DNA of 64,000 bases. Source: Bacteroidota bacterium. Its GTDB lineage: Bacteria; Bacteroidota; Ignavibacteria; Ignavibacteriales; Melioribacteraceae. Position 1 is the first letter of the stretch, and the number at the start of each line of letters is the position of its first letter. The position numbers and the translations under genes are program-made. Below the pieces are notes generated by a model. That model saw nothing but the letters and a program-made list of their open reading frames with translations, was not told where the DNA came from and searched no databases. Positions 35,473 to 44,644 of the stretch are shown one piece after another. Location: NCBI GenBank assembly GCA_018829205.1, contig JAHJUE010000035.1, positions 144,623 through 208,622 of the forward strand. Reading direction: 5' to 3'.

Positions 35473-36330
35473 CTATAAGGATTTATCTTGAAAGAAATTA
35501 AATATTATTTCAGAAGTGTTTATTTCATCGTTCATATACCAGCGGTGACCTCCGCCTTCAATTGAGATTAACTTTGTTTCATAAGGATGATCACAGTTTA
35601 CGAAATTATCAATTCTTATTTTCAAATAATCTATTCCATTATCAGGCATGTAAGTAGTCTCTGATGGAGAAGCACATCCGTTTACAGAAGCCCAATACTG
35701 AATTGATTCCATACCTGAAAACTTACCGCAGTCGCCGACTGTTCCTTCATAGTTAACTGAATCGTCTTTTGTACCAAGTATAATTAAAACAGATAATTTA
35801 TTAGGAGTTTCGTATTTAGAAATAAATCTAGGCATAGTAGCCGCAACAGGAGCAATTGCTGCTATACTTCCCTTCAGCTTTTCAGCCAAATAATAAGTGA
35901 AGTATCCGCCCATTGAAAAACCGGTTATAAATATTTTTTTCTGATCAACATTATAATTTTTTATTACTTCATCAATAATATACTTTATAAAGTGAAGATC
36001 ATCAGGTCTTTCGGGGAATGCCATACCGCACTCCTCGCCGAAATTCCAGAATCCTTGAAATGCGTCCGGATATACAATAATAAATTTCTCCTCACCGGCA
36101 ATTAAATTAAAATTAGTAGCTTGTATCATTGAGGCTGCCGAACTTCCGGCACCGTGAAGCACAATTAATAGAGGTCTTGGATTTTGGTAATTTGTATCAT
36201 AACCCGCCATTACTTCATATTTCCTGTCGGAAAAATCATAAACTTCTGCTTCGGAAATATTTTCAGTATTATCCTTACAGGAAATTAAAAGAATAAAAAT
36301 AGAAAATATTAGTAATGTTTTTGTATGCAT
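35473..36330 (-). CDS. lipoprotein esterase, PHB-depolymerase/LpqC-like
   Basis: This predicted lipoprotein has a type II signal (FSIFILLISCKD, with the lipobox Cys at about residue 18). The alpha/beta-hydrolase domain has an oxyanion region HGAGSSAASM, the nucleophile elbow GFSMGGYF, a candidate acid in LGTKDDSV, and a catalytic His in GGGHRWY. This layout matches the polyhydroxybutyrate depolymerase/feruloyl-esterase-like group. The extra cysteines (CGMAFP, GDCGKF, NGCASP, NCDHP) suggest disulfides, as expected outside the cytoplasm. Natural substrate unknown. It is 4 bases from the downstream end of the next upstream gene, so likely co-transcribed. Confidence 0.82.
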   Translation of the reverse strand: MHTKTLLIFSIFILLISCKDNTENISEAEVYDFSDRKYEVMAGYDTNYQNPRPLLIVLHGAGSSAASMIQATNFNLIAGEEKFIIVYPDAFQGFWNFGEECGMAFPERPDDLHFIKYIIDEVIKNYNVDQKKIFITGFSMGGYFTYYLAEKLKGSIAAIAPVAATMPRFISKYETPNKLSVLIILGTKDDSVNYEGTVGDCGKFSGMESIQYWASVNGCASPSETTYMPDNGIDYLKIRIDNFVNCDHPYETKLISIEGGGHRWYMNDEINTSEIIFNFFQDKSL

Positions 36331-36334
36331 AAAA

Positions 36335-37174
36335 TTATTTTATAACTCCAAATTCCAAACTTACTTCATAAGTGTTAACAGTATCTTTATTTTCTTTTAA
36401 AAATATTTTTATGTTCTTCTTTATTTCTTTTTCAATTGTTGCGAATAAATACTCTTTAGTTATTGAATTAGAGTTGGTTTTCTGTTGATCTTTTGAATTA
36501 GTAACCCAGCTACTTCCAAGACAGAGTTTGGTTTCTTCCACAATATTTGCATAAAATGAATCGGCGTTTTCCCTGCTTTTAGTATTTAATAATACCGAAG
36601 AATATCGGCTGATTTTATTTTTATTTTCAAATATTCTATTACTTATTGAATTGCTGAAATTAATATTAGATTCCCAAATTTTATCATCCCCTTCAATTCT
36701 GGATTTTTTCATAAAAGAGAAATTTGAATTAGAATGTTCCAGTAAAAATTTTAGAGTAGTACAATATCCTGCATCAGCTGGAATTGTAATAGAGTTTGCG
36801 GACATATAATTTGCTGCTAAATCATAATGCCCAAAATCAGAGCTGTCGGCAGCAATTGATAAATACCAGGTACCTGATTCGTTAATAGTCTGAATATAAT
36901 CCGTAATGCTGCTTCCATCTTTAGTATATTCAACAAAATATTTTTCGGAAGGCGCAACCAGCGCGATAAAAGGAGGAAAATCCGACTTAAGTGAAATACT
37001 AATTACATCCCCTTTGTTTAAGTATAATTCAACAGCATCAAACCTTCCGAAATTTGGATCATAAGGGTCATCCTGAGTTAATTCACCGCTTATTGAAATA
37101 ACTTCAACCCTGTATTGAGCATTTATTATATTTGTGACGACTAATAATAAAATTATAATAATTTGTTTATACAT
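36335..37174 (-). CDS. secreted protein of unknown function
   Basis: I do not recognise a family with confidence. I chose the ATG at 37174 (MYKQIIIILLLVVTNIINAQ), which gives a clean signal peptide ending before YRVEV; an in-frame TTG lies 12 bases upstream. The first half of the mature protein (to about residue 125) is beta-rich and looks like a bacterial pre-peptidase C-terminal-type domain (VELYLNKGDVISISLKS ... SGTWYLSIAADSSDFGHYDLAANY). The second half is mostly helical and polar. It probably functions in the periplasm or outside, in an operon with the esterase. Confidence 0.6.
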   Translation of the reverse strand: MYKQIIIILLLVVTNIINAQYRVEVISISGELTQDDPYDPNFGRFDAVELYLNKGDVISISLKSDFPPFIALVAPSEKYFVEYTKDGSSITDYIQTINESGTWYLSIAADSSDFGHYDLAANYMSANSITIPADAGYCTTLKFLLEHSNSNFSFMKKSRIEGDDKIWESNINFSNSISNRIFENKNKISRYSSVLLNTKSRENADSFYANIVEETKLCLGSSWVTNSKDQQKTNSNSITKEYLFATIEKEIKKNIKIFLKENKDTVNTYEVSLEFGVIK

Positions 37175-37350
37175 ATAAGTTCCCAATTATTTTACAACGT
37201 TAAAAATAAGACCTTTTGAATAAATAGTCTGGGTAATTATTTTTCTAAATCTAATACTATTAATGTATCATTCGGATTCTTTTTTTCATAATAATTAACC
37301 TAATATTATTATGATATTAATTTTTATAATGAATTTTTAAATAAACCAAT

Positions 37351-38001
37351 ATGAATACTTTTTTTCCAGCTTTATTATTTATTTTCATGTTTTGTACACC
37401 TAAATCGGATGCACAGATTTTTAATAATCTTGATGAATCGTATCAGCATATAGTTGAATATATTATTTCTGACAGATTTCATGAAATAAAGAGAAATTCA
37501 GACGATTTAACTCAAATTGACTCAATTTATTTAGAAGCACTTAATATTTCTGAGAATGATATTTCAGAAGCCCTGCTTGTTTTAACTTTTGCTACACTTC
37601 CATTCGACAAAATGCCGGTTAAAATTCCGTTTATCGGGAATAATTTTGATTTAATACTTCAGGAAATTGATCCGGTTCTTTTAAAGAAAAAAAATAATAA
37701 TCTTCCTTCAAAACTATTTTTTAATACTCCGCCGGGCGGTGACAAAGATAAACTCGCTCATTTTTTCGGGAACGCTTTTTTAGCTTACAATATATCGTTT
37801 TTTAATATTTCCAAAATATTAGGTATATTTGTTGAACTTTTTGAAGAATCTTTTAAAGTAAGCGGCGGATTGGATTACCGCGATATTGAAGCAAACAACT
37901 TTGGTGAGTTTTTCGGAATTATGCTTAATAAAAACAGGAAGATTCTTCCTTCGGAAGTTTTATCATTTTATATTCTCCACCAGCTAAAATTTTATAATTA
38001 A
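37351..38001 (+). CDS. exported protein with YfiM/DUF2279-like C-terminus
   Basis: This 216-residue protein has a signal-like N-terminus (FFPALLFIFMFCTPKSDAQ). Its C-terminal region carries a pattern seen in YfiM/DUF2279-type proteins: DKDKLAHFFGNAFLAY, then ELFEESFKVSGGLDYRDIEANNFGEFFG. The conserved polar residues (D, H, E, K, D, N, G) in hydrophobic segments suggest a membrane-associated fold. The family has no assigned function that I can name. It ends 12 bases before the NtrC-type regulator on the same strand, so the two are probably co-transcribed. Confidence 0.62.
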   Translation: MNTFFPALLFIFMFCTPKSDAQIFNNLDESYQHIVEYIISDRFHEIKRNSDDLTQIDSIYLEALNISENDISEALLVLTFATLPFDKMPVKIPFIGNNFDLILQEIDPVLLKKKNNNLPSKLFFNTPPGGDKDKLAHFFGNAFLAYNISFFNISKILGIFVELFEESFKVSGGLDYRDIEANNFGEFFGIMLNKNRKILPSEVLSFYILHQLKFYN

Positions 38002-38013
38002 ATAAGAATACTT

Positions 38014-39372
38014 ATGAAATCTATTTTAGTAATTGATGATGAAAAAGAAATTTGCGAAAGCATTAAAATGATTCTTGAATACGAAGATTATAATGTTGAT
38101 TATACTTCAATTGTATCTGAAGGTTTGAAGAAACTGGAATACGGAGATTTTGACGCGATGCTTTTAGATATTCAGATGCCGGATATGAACGGATTCGAAG
38201 TCTTAAAGTATATTACTGATAATAATATTAATGTAGGCGTAATAATGATATCGGCTTTCAGTTCACTTGAGAATGCGGTAAAAGCTACAAAACTCGGAGC
38301 TTTTGATTTTCTTGAAAAACCAATTGACCGCGATAAACTTCTTATAAGCGTGCGTAACGCATTATCGCATAACAAACTTTTAAGAGAAAATAAAAAATTA
38401 AAAGATGATTTAGGCACTCCTGATATAATAATCGGTGAAAGCAAAAGTATAAAGGACATATTAAACACAGTCGAAAAAGTTGCTAAGACTGAAGCAAGAA
38501 TTTTGATAACCGGTGAAAACGGCACAGGAAAAGAGCTTGTTGCCAGAGCTATTCATAAAGGAAGCTCCAGGAACGATAAGGATTTGGTAGAAGTAAACTG
38601 CGCCGCAATTCCAACCGAATTGATTGAATCTGAATTATTCGGGCATGAAAAAGGTTCATTTACTGGCGCGGTAAAACAAAGAATTGGCAAATTCGAACAA
38701 GCAAATAACGGGACATTATTTCTTGATGAAATCGGTGATATGAGTCTGCAGGCACAAGCTAAGGTTCTTCGCGCTCTTGAAGACGGCAAGATAGAACGTG
38801 TGGGAGGTACTGAAAAAATAAGTGTAAATGTAAGAGTGATTGCTGCAACAAATAAAATTTTGGCCGATGAAATCAAGGCTGGTAATTTCAGAGAGGATTT
38901 ATTCCATCGTTTAAATGTAATTCCAATTAATGTTCCTCCGCTTCGTGAACGCAAGGATGATATTCCTCTTTTAATAAAATTCTTTACAAATGATATCTGC
39001 AGAAAAAATAAGTTCTCAATTAAGAATTTTACCGATAACGCGATTAAAGCAATGTCCAAAATGGAATGGAGCGGAAATATAAGAGAACTTAAAAATTTTA
39101 TTGAACGGGTTGTTATCATGATCCCAAATGATGAAGTTACCGAAGATGATATATACAGTCTTTCTCCAGGCTCAAATTCTAAGTTTGACGATATTTTAAA
39201 TGTTTCAAATTCTTTCCAGGATTTTAAGGAAAAAGCTGAACGGGCGTTTATTTTGAAACAGCTGAATTTAAATGACTGGAACATCAGTAAAACTGCAGAT
39301 ATACTAGAAATTCAAAGAAGTCATCTTTATAGTAAAATTAAAAAATACGATATTAGTAGGTCTGATTGCTAG
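38014..39372 (+). CDS. sigma-54-dependent response regulator (NtrC family)
   Basis: This cytosolic transcription activator has REC, AAA+ and Fis-type HTH domains. The receiver has SILVIDDEKEICES and phospho-acceptor MLLDIQMPDMNG. The AAA+ domain has Walker A ITGENGTGKELVAR, the sigma-54 contact loop as GHEKGSFTGAV (Ser replaces Ala of GAFTGA), and LFLDEIGDMSL. The HTH is NISKTADILEIQRSHLYSKIKKY. The last five codons and the stop lie inside a palindromic repeat, so the extreme C-terminus SRSDC comes from the repeat. Its kinase and targets are unknown; sigma-54-like sites precede hydC and the gene at 24579. Confidence 0.93.
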   Translation: MKSILVIDDEKEICESIKMILEYEDYNVDYTSIVSEGLKKLEYGDFDAMLLDIQMPDMNGFEVLKYITDNNINVGVIMISAFSSLENAVKATKLGAFDFLEKPIDRDKLLISVRNALSHNKLLRENKKLKDDLGTPDIIIGESKSIKDILNTVEKVAKTEARILITGENGTGKELVARAIHKGSSRNDKDLVEVNCAAIPTELIESELFGHEKGSFTGAVKQRIGKFEQANNGTLFLDEIGDMSLQAQAKVLRALEDGKIERVGGTEKISVNVRVIAATNKILADEIKAGNFREDLFHRLNVIPINVPPLRERKDDIPLLIKFFTNDICRKNKFSIKNFTDNAIKAMSKMEWSGNIRELKNFIERVVIMIPNDEVTEDDIYSLSPGSNSKFDDILNVSNSFQDFKEKAERAFILKQLNLNDWNISKTADILEIQRSHLYSKIKKYDISRSDC

Positions 39373-39382
39373 CAATCAGACC
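39359..39382. repeat. RAYT-associated palindrome, copy 1
   Basis: A perfect 24-bp palindrome with arms GGTCTGATTGCT / AGCAATCAGACC and no loop. It overlaps the last codons of the NtrC-type gene, which stops within it at 39370-39372. The same core occurs three more times around the transposase gene. Confidence 0.8.
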
Positions 39383-39443
39383 GAATGTTACTAACAAAGA
39401 CAATAACATTCCTTTCGATAGAATAAAAAATTACTTAAATATT

Positions 39444-39471
39444 TAGGTCTGATTGTAAACAATCAGACCTA
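39444..39471. repeat. RAYT-associated palindrome, copy 2
   Basis: Inverted repeat with 13-bp arms TAGGTCTGATTGT / ACAATCAGACCTA and a 2-base loop, ending 8 bases before the transposase ATG. The core GGTCTGATTG is identical to copy 1. Confidence 0.8.
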
Positions 39472-39479
39472 CTAAAATT

Positions 39480-40109
39480 ATGCAAGAGCCTCACTTTCAT
39501 AGACGACACTTACCACACATATATTTACCCGAACGAACTTACTTTGTTACATTCCGACTTAAAGGTTCTTTGCCGGTTTCTAAAATAAAAGAACTGAAAA
39601 ACCGAAAAGAATTTACTGTAATTCCAAAAACTAAAGAAGAAAAGTACAAACAGGACAGTAAATTCTTACTTGAATACGATAAATTACTTCATGCAAATAA
39701 TAGAATAAATTACCTTAAACAACCAAAGATTGCAGCCATTGTGGAGTACCAGCTAAAAAAACTAGATGGAAAAGATTATAAACTTATTACGTATATAGTT
39801 ATGCCAAATCATGTGCATTTAGTTTTTAACAAACTCGAAAATGCCAGGAGTATTGATAAAATTATGCAAGAAATAAAACGTATGAGTGCATATTACGCAA
39901 ATAAAGAATTGAATAAATCCGGCTATTTTTGGCAAGGTGAAAGTTATGATCACATTGTAAGAAGTGAAGACGAACTTTATAAAATAATTAAATATGTTTT
40001 AAAGAACCCCGTAAAAGCTGGATTAGTAAAATTTTGGCATGAATGGAAATATACTTATCTTGCACCTGAATTCAGTTGGTCAGATTGCTTGCAATCTGAC
40101 AAAACATAA
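39480..40109 (+). CDS. REP-associated tyrosine transposase (RAYT, Y1_Tnp family)
   Basis: This 209-residue protein is a single-strand DNA transposase-like enzyme. It has the N-terminal RRHLPHIYLPERTYFVTFRLKG, the HUH motif in YIVMPNHVHLVF, and the C-terminal GYFWQGESYDHIVRSEDELY and IIKYVLKNPVKAGLV that characterise RAYTs. A nearby Tyr in RMSAYYANKEL is the likely nucleophile region. It is flanked by palindromic repeats on both sides, as expected for a domesticated RAYT acting on REP-like elements. The C-terminus WSDCLQSDKT is encoded by the third palindrome. No IS inverted ends are seen, so it is not a standard insertion sequence. Confidence 0.92.
   Translation: MQEPHFHRRHLPHIYLPERTYFVTFRLKGSLPVSKIKELKNRKEFTVIPKTKEEKYKQDSKFLLEYDKLLHANNRINYLKQPKIAAIVEYQLKKLDGKDYKLITYIVMPNHVHLVFNKLENARSIDKIMQEIKRMSAYYANKELNKSGYFWQGESYDHIVRSEDELYKIIKYVLKNPVKAGLVKFWHEWKYTYLAPEFSWSDCLQSDKT
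40079..40100. repeat. RAYT-associated palindrome, copy 3
   Basis: Inverted repeat GTCAGATTGC / GCAATCTGAC with a TT loop. It overlaps the 3' end of the transposase gene and differs from the copy-1 core by one base per arm (A for T). Confidence 0.75.
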
Positions 40110-40118
40110 ACTAATCAA

Positions 40119-40136
40119 CTGATTGTAAGCAACCAG
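40119..40136. repeat. RAYT-associated palindrome, degenerate copy 4
   Basis: CTGATTG-TAAG-CAACCAG is an imperfect inverted repeat with one mismatch and the same CTGATTG core. It lies between the transposase and HIT genes. Confidence 0.5.
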
Positions 40137-40151
40137 AGTAACGAGATTAAT

Positions 40152-40493
40152 ATGACAATATTTACAAAAATTATTAACAAAGAAATACCGGCGGATATTG
40201 TTTATGAAAGCGATTCTGTTTTAGCATTCAGAGATATCAATCCGCAAGCGCCGATTCATATTTTAATAATTCCAAAAATTGCAATACCTTCTGCCCGCGA
40301 AATCAAAGGTCCAGAGCACGCCGAGCTTTTAGGTGAGATGATTGACGCGGCAAATAAAATAGCGAAAGAAGAAGGAATTTTTGAAGACGGATTCAGGTTA
40401 GTTTTTAATGCCGGAACTAACGGCGGACAAGATGTTTATCATTTGCATATGCATCTATTAGGCGGCAGAAAAATGAAATGGCCTCCGGGTTAA
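40152..40493 (+). CDS. HIT-family (HinT-like) nucleotide hydrolase
   Basis: This 113-residue cytosolic protein is a histidine-triad member of the Hint branch. It has MTIFTKIINKEIPADIVYESD at the start, DINPQAPIHILIIPK, and the triad HLHMHLLGG near the C-terminus; the ending MKWPPG is also typical. Hint proteins hydrolyse adenosine phosphoramidates. At this length it is complete. It follows the RAYT element, probably with its own promoter, and converges on purD across a hairpin. Confidence 0.95.
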   Translation: MTIFTKIINKEIPADIVYESDSVLAFRDINPQAPIHILIIPKIAIPSAREIKGPEHAELLGEMIDAANKIAKEEGIFEDGFRLVFNAGTNGGQDVYHLHMHLLGGRKMKWPPG

Positions 40494-40517
40494 AGAGAGT
40501 GGAAAGTTATAAAGTAG

Positions 40518-40550
40518 AAAGTTTGTAAAGTTTTATACTTTACAAACTTT
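40518..40550. terminator. hairpin between convergent HIT and purD genes
   Basis: A 14-bp inverted repeat (AAAGTTTGTAAAGT / ACTTTACAAACTTT) with a 5-base loop lies at the end of both genes and touches the purD stop codon. It could terminate in both directions. The same repeat core, further spaced, occurs at 54424-54510. Confidence 0.5.
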
Positions 40551-41821
40551 TAACGAAGCTTCGCTTTGTCTGAAATGTCTTTTCTATAAAACATTTTATT
40601 AAAATTAATTTTAGATATTCCTTCGTAAGCCTTTTGTTTAGCTAATTTTAGGTCATTCTCTTTAATCATAGAAGTTATGCCTAAAACTCTACCGCCGTTT
40701 GTTAATATACTTCCTTTAACTTCTTTTGTACCCGCATGAAAAATCATGATTTCATTATCAGAAATATTAAGTCCGGTTATTTCAAAACCTTTTTCATATT
40801 TATCCGGGTAACCGCCGGAAACGGCAACGACACAGACTGATGAACCGCCATTATATTTAACAGAAGATTTATCTATTTTTCCATTCGCTGCAGAGTATAA
40901 TAATTCCAAGAAATCACCTTCTAATAAAGGCAATACTGCTTGTGTTTCCGGATCACCGAATCGGCAGTTAAACTCTACTACTTTGGGTCCTTCTTCAGTT
41001 ATCATTATACCGGCATATAAACAGCCGTTATAAATCATTTTCTCAGATTTCATCGCTGATAAAGTAGGCGAAATAATTTTTCCAGTAATTTCTTTTAATA
41101 ATTTATCAGTTACTAACGGAGCGGGAGCATAAGCGCCCATTCCACCTGTATTTTTGCCCTTATCACCGTCGTAAATCCTTTTATGATCCTGTGCCGCAGG
41201 CAAAATCAGATAATCATTTCCATCCGTTACAGCAAATATAGAAGCTTCTTGTCCCACCATAAATTCTTCAATAATAACTTTTTCTCCGGCATCGCCGAAT
41301 GTATTATTTTTAAAACAATCGTTAAGCCCGGAAACTGCATCATCATAGTTTTCACAAATTAAAACACCTTTGCCTGCAGCCAGACCAAACGCTTTAATTA
41401 CAACCGGGTAATTGTGTCTTTTTAAATACGTTAAAGCATTATTATAATCTGATTTATCAAATACTTCAAATGCAGCGGTAGGGATATTGTATTTCTTCAT
41501 TAATGATTTAGAAAAAGATTTATCCCCTTCAATTTGCGCAGCTAATTTTGAAGGACCAAAAACGCTAATTTTATTTTCTCTTAAAATATCGGCAAGTCCC
41601 TCAACTAAAGGCTGTTCAGGTCCAATTACAACTAAATCAATATTATTTGCTATACAGAATTCCAGTATGTTTTCGTTTCCGGAAATATCAATATTTTCGC
41701 CCAAATTTGACGTACCCGGATTACCGGGCAGGCAATATAATTTTTCTAATTTAAAACTTTCAGTTATTTTAAAGGCAAGCGCGTGCTCCCTACCGCCGGA
41801 ACCAATTAAAACTACATTCAT
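40550..41821 (-). CDS. purD: phosphoribosylamine-glycine ligase
   Basis: This ATP-grasp enzyme carries out the second step of purine synthesis, making GAR from phosphoribosylamine and glycine. The N-terminus MNVVLIGSGGREHALAFKI is diagnostic, as are GPEQPLVEGLAD, KAFGLAAGKGV, GGMGAYAPAPLVT and VEFNCRFGDPETQAVLPLL. At 423 residues it is full length. Its ATG overlaps the stop of the upstream GT4 gene by 4 bases (ATGA), so the two are co-translated although functionally unrelated. Confidence 0.97.
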   Translation of the reverse strand: MNVVLIGSGGREHALAFKITESFKLEKLYCLPGNPGTSNLGENIDISGNENILEFCIANNIDLVVIGPEQPLVEGLADILRENKISVFGPSKLAAQIEGDKSFSKSLMKKYNIPTAAFEVFDKSDYNNALTYLKRHNYPVVIKAFGLAAGKGVLICENYDDAVSGLNDCFKNNTFGDAGEKVIIEEFMVGQEASIFAVTDGNDYLILPAAQDHKRIYDGDKGKNTGGMGAYAPAPLVTDKLLKEITGKIISPTLSAMKSEKMIYNGCLYAGIMITEEGPKVVEFNCRFGDPETQAVLPLLEGDFLELLYSAANGKIDKSSVKYNGGSSVCVVAVSGGYPDKYEKGFEITGLNISDNEIMIFHAGTKEVKGSILTNGGRVLGITSMIKENDLKLAKQKAYEGISKINFNKMFYRKDISDKAKLR

Positions 41822-43101
41822 ATTTCTGCCTTTAAAAAGAATTGAAATTGTTTCGTTAAAACTTCCGTAAGCGCTTTCCTTTCATGCTTTTCAATATATT
41901 CCATTTCAGGCACGGGGAGTTTGCCTGTTTTATATAGATCGTGAACATGAATCAGCGTATTTTTAATTTCAACAACATCATACGGTTTTGTAATAAAGGA
42001 GGCCTTATATTCTTCCATTGAGGTTTTAGCTGCTCCGTCAGGAACACAAGCAATTATAGGTTTTTGAGAACCTACATATTCATAAACTTTGCCCGGAAGT
42101 ATTGCTTCAATATTTTTCTTTTTGCCAACCATAAACCATAAAACATGACTCGATACAATTTTCTTGATTACTTCGTTATGGTCCATGTATCCGTGATGTT
42201 TAATATATTCTTCCAGTTTTAGATTTTTAATCATTTTTAAGTGATCTTTACCAAGCAATCCTATAAAATTTAACTCAATATTGGAAGCTATATCTGGTCT
42301 TTCAAGAGCAAGCAATTTAAACGCTTCCAGAAAATATTTCGGTGTGCAGTATTCGACAAATATACCGGAGTATGTTAATATCATTTTATTATGTTCTTGG
42401 GGAATAGGCTGCACATTTTCAAAATCTTTTGCGTCGTAACCATGTCTTATAATCAATATATCATCGAATGATAAAAACTGATAATTGTTCAGGAGCTTTT
42501 CTTTAATTTGCCTGTTTGTTACAATTATTTTATCGCTTGCTTTAAGACTATTATACTCAAGTTTTTTATGTATTGACCGATGAAACGGAGTTAAATAAAA
42601 TGAGAAGTAGCTGTCAAACCACAAATCCCGATAATCAACAAAAATTGGAACATCAAATTTCTTCTTTAATTCAGCTATTGCAACAAAGGAAGAAAACGGA
42701 GGGCATGTAACAAAGATTGCATCAAAATTTTCTTTTGATAGAATATCTTCGGCGATTTTAGCCGCTTTTTTTGACCATGAAATTTTATTATCCGGTATAA
42801 AAAATGTTTGGCTTATTCTATTAAATAATTTTCTTACACTTTCTCTCGGAAGTTTTATGGTTCCGAATTTAGACAACATAGAATTTGGATCTTTCGCTTC
42901 GGTTCTAATAATTTTTATTCCGGCTTCTTCAGCTTCCTTCATCAAAGAATTGTCATGAGCGAAATAACCTGTGTTTCCTGAAGTTATAACCGTAGGTTCC
43001 CAGTTATAATCCTTCATATACTTTGTAAATTTTAGAGTCCTTTGGACTCCGCTTAAACCCATTGGGGGAAAATAATATGCAATAACAAGTACTTTGAACA
43101 T
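41818..43101 (-). CDS. GT4-family glycosyltransferase
   Basis: This predicted cytosolic or membrane-peripheral glycosyltransferase has the N-terminal GT4-type motif VIAYYFPPMGLSGVQRTLKFTKYM. The donor-binding half has LTYSGIFVEYCTPKYFLEAFKLL, a PEIE-like region near FVEY...GLLGKD, and ILPGKVYEYVGSQKPIIACVP, where acidic residues contact the nucleotide sugar. At 427 residues the length is typical. It lies between guaB and purD on the same strand, 21 bases after guaB. Role in surface polysaccharide or glycolipid synthesis is inferred; no other glycan genes adjoin it. Confidence 0.85.
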   Translation of the reverse strand: MFKVLVIAYYFPPMGLSGVQRTLKFTKYMKDYNWEPTVITSGNTGYFAHDNSLMKEAEEAGIKIIRTEAKDPNSMLSKFGTIKLPRESVRKLFNRISQTFFIPDNKISWSKKAAKIAEDILSKENFDAIFVTCPPFSSFVAIAELKKKFDVPIFVDYRDLWFDSYFSFYLTPFHRSIHKKLEYNSLKASDKIIVTNRQIKEKLLNNYQFLSFDDILIIRHGYDAKDFENVQPIPQEHNKMILTYSGIFVEYCTPKYFLEAFKLLALERPDIASNIELNFIGLLGKDHLKMIKNLKLEEYIKHHGYMDHNEVIKKIVSSHVLWFMVGKKKNIEAILPGKVYEYVGSQKPIIACVPDGAAKTSMEEYKASFITKPYDVVEIKNTLIHVHDLYKTGKLPVPEMEYIEKHERKALTEVLTKQFQFFLKAEI

Positions 43102-43122
43102 TTTTGCCTTCTGAAACTATAT

Positions 43123-44595
43123 TTAGAATTTGGACTGATAATTAGGCGATTCTTTTGTAATTATTATGTCATGAGGATGACTTTCCCGCAGACCAGCAGA
43201 AGTATTCATAACAAATTTAGTATTTGATTTCAGTTCTTCAATATTCTTAACACCGCAATATCCCATTGAAGCGCGAAGTCCTCCAATAAATTGATATATT
43301 GCGTCCGCTAAGGATCCTTTATACGGAACACGTCCTTCTACACCTTCTGGGACTAATTTTTTGATATCATCTTCCATATCTTGAAAATACCGGTCTTTAC
43401 TCCCCTGTTTCATTGCTCCAAGAGATCCCATACCTCTATAAACTTTAAAACTTCTACCTTCAAATAAAACTTTTTCACCCGGAGTTTCTTCAACACCGGC
43501 AAACATTCCGCCAATCATAACAGTATCGGCACCGGCTGCAATTGCTTTAGGCACATCGCCTGTCTGCTTGATCCCGCCGTCGGCAATTATTGGAATATTT
43601 AAACTTTTTGTTGTTTTATAAACTTCCATTATTGCGCTTATTTGAGGTACTCCTACTCCGGCTACGACACGGGTTGTGCAAATTGATCCCGCTCCAATTC
43701 CAACCTTTACGGCATCAACTCCGGCATCAATTAAATCAATTGCCGCTTCGCCGGTGACAATATTACCGGCAATTAAATCTATGTTCGTATATTTTTTCCT
43801 AATTTTTCTTACCGCTTCAAGAACACCCATTGAATGTCCGTGAGCTGTGTCTACAACAATAACGTCCGCATGCGCGTTAACAAGCGCGTCAACTCTATCC
43901 ATAAGATCGGCTGTTACTCCTACTCCGCCTCCGACCCTCAATCTTCCGTATTCATCTTTGCATGCATTCGGAAATTTTTTCTTTTTTGTTATATCTTTAA
44001 ATGTTATTAAGCCTTTTAATGTGCCTTCTTTATCAACAACGGGAAGTTTTTCAATACGGTATTTCTGGAGAATTTTTTCCGCCTGTTCCAATGTTGTGCC
44101 TTCAGGCGCGGTTCTTAAGTTTTCTTTTGTCATTATTTCGCTAATCTTCATATCAATATTAGGTTCAAATCTTAAATCTCTATTTGTAAGTATTCCGGCA
44201 AGTTTATAATACTCATCAACAATCGGTATTCCTGAAATTCTATATTTTCCCATAAGATCTAATGCTTCGCGAATTGTTTTATCGGCAGTTAGCGTAATTG
44301 GTTTGTTAATCATTCCGCTTTCGGAACGTTTAACTTTATCAATTTCATCTGCCTGCTGTTCAATCGACATATTTTTATGAATAATTCCGATTCCGCCTTG
44401 TACAGCCATTGCGATTGCCATTTTGTATTCGGTTACGGTATCCATAGCGGCGGATAAAAAAGGAATATTAAGAGTAATGTTCTTTGTTAAACGCGCTCCC
44501 AAATTAACATCTCTAGGCATAACCGCGGATTTAGCGGGCAGCAATAAAATGTCGTCGAAAGTTAAACCGCGGTATAATATTTTTTCGTTTTCCAT
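43123..44595 (-). CDS. guaB: inosine-5'-monophosphate dehydrogenase
   Basis: This cytosolic enzyme oxidises IMP to XMP, the first step to GMP. The TIM barrel is interrupted by two CBS domains (about 95-205: [20 protein letters not shown]). The catalytic loop [13 protein letters not shown] has the active Cys near residue 307, and [23 protein letters not shown] and the flap [24 protein letters not shown] are present. At 490 residues it is complete. It is upstream of the GT4 and purD genes on the same strand, giving a purine-related grouping. Confidence 0.97.
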   Translation of the reverse strand: MENEKILYRGLTFDDILLLPAKSAVMPRDVNLGARLTKNITLNIPFLSAAMDTVTEYKMAIAMAVQGGIGIIHKNMSIEQQADEIDKVKRSESGMINKPITLTADKTIREALDLMGKYRISGIPIVDEYYKLAGILTNRDLRFEPNIDMKISEIMTKENLRTAPEGTTLEQAEKILQKYRIEKLPVVDKEGTLKGLITFKDITKKKKFPNACKDEYGRLRVGGGVGVTADLMDRVDALVNAHADVIVVDTAHGHSMGVLEAVRKIRKKYTNIDLIAGNIVTGEAAIDLIDAGVDAVKVGIGAGSICTTRVVAGVGVPQISAIMEVYKTTKSLNIPIIADGGIKQTGDVPKAIAAGADTVMIGGMFAGVEETPGEKVLFEGRSFKVYRGMGSLGAMKQGSKDRYFQDMEDDIKKLVPEGVEGRVPYKGSLADAIYQFIGGLRASMGYCGVKNIEELKSNTKFVMNTSAGLRESHPHDIIITKESPNYQSKF

Positions 44596-44613
44596 GTTTT
44601 CCTCAATTTATAC

Positions 44614-44638
44614 AAAAAAGACCACTCAAAGGCGGTCT
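44614..44638 (-). terminator. terminator after the acyl-CoA dehydrogenase gene
   Basis: On the minus strand AGACCGC-CTTTGA-GTGGTCT (7-bp stem with one G-T pair) is followed by a run of six T. It lies in the 49 bases between the dehydrogenase stop and the guaB start, so guaB may have its own start. Confidence 0.65.
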
Positions 44639-44644
44639 CAATTA

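Noticed and set aside
38172..39284. Long minus-strand open frames opposite the NtrC-type gene
   Set aside because: They have no recognisable domains and mirror the codon pattern of the plus-strand gene, so they are shadows.
39480..40109. Complete IS200/IS605 element
   Set aside because: The protein has RAYT features and there are no IS-type ends or second ORF; the flanks are REP-like palindromes instead.
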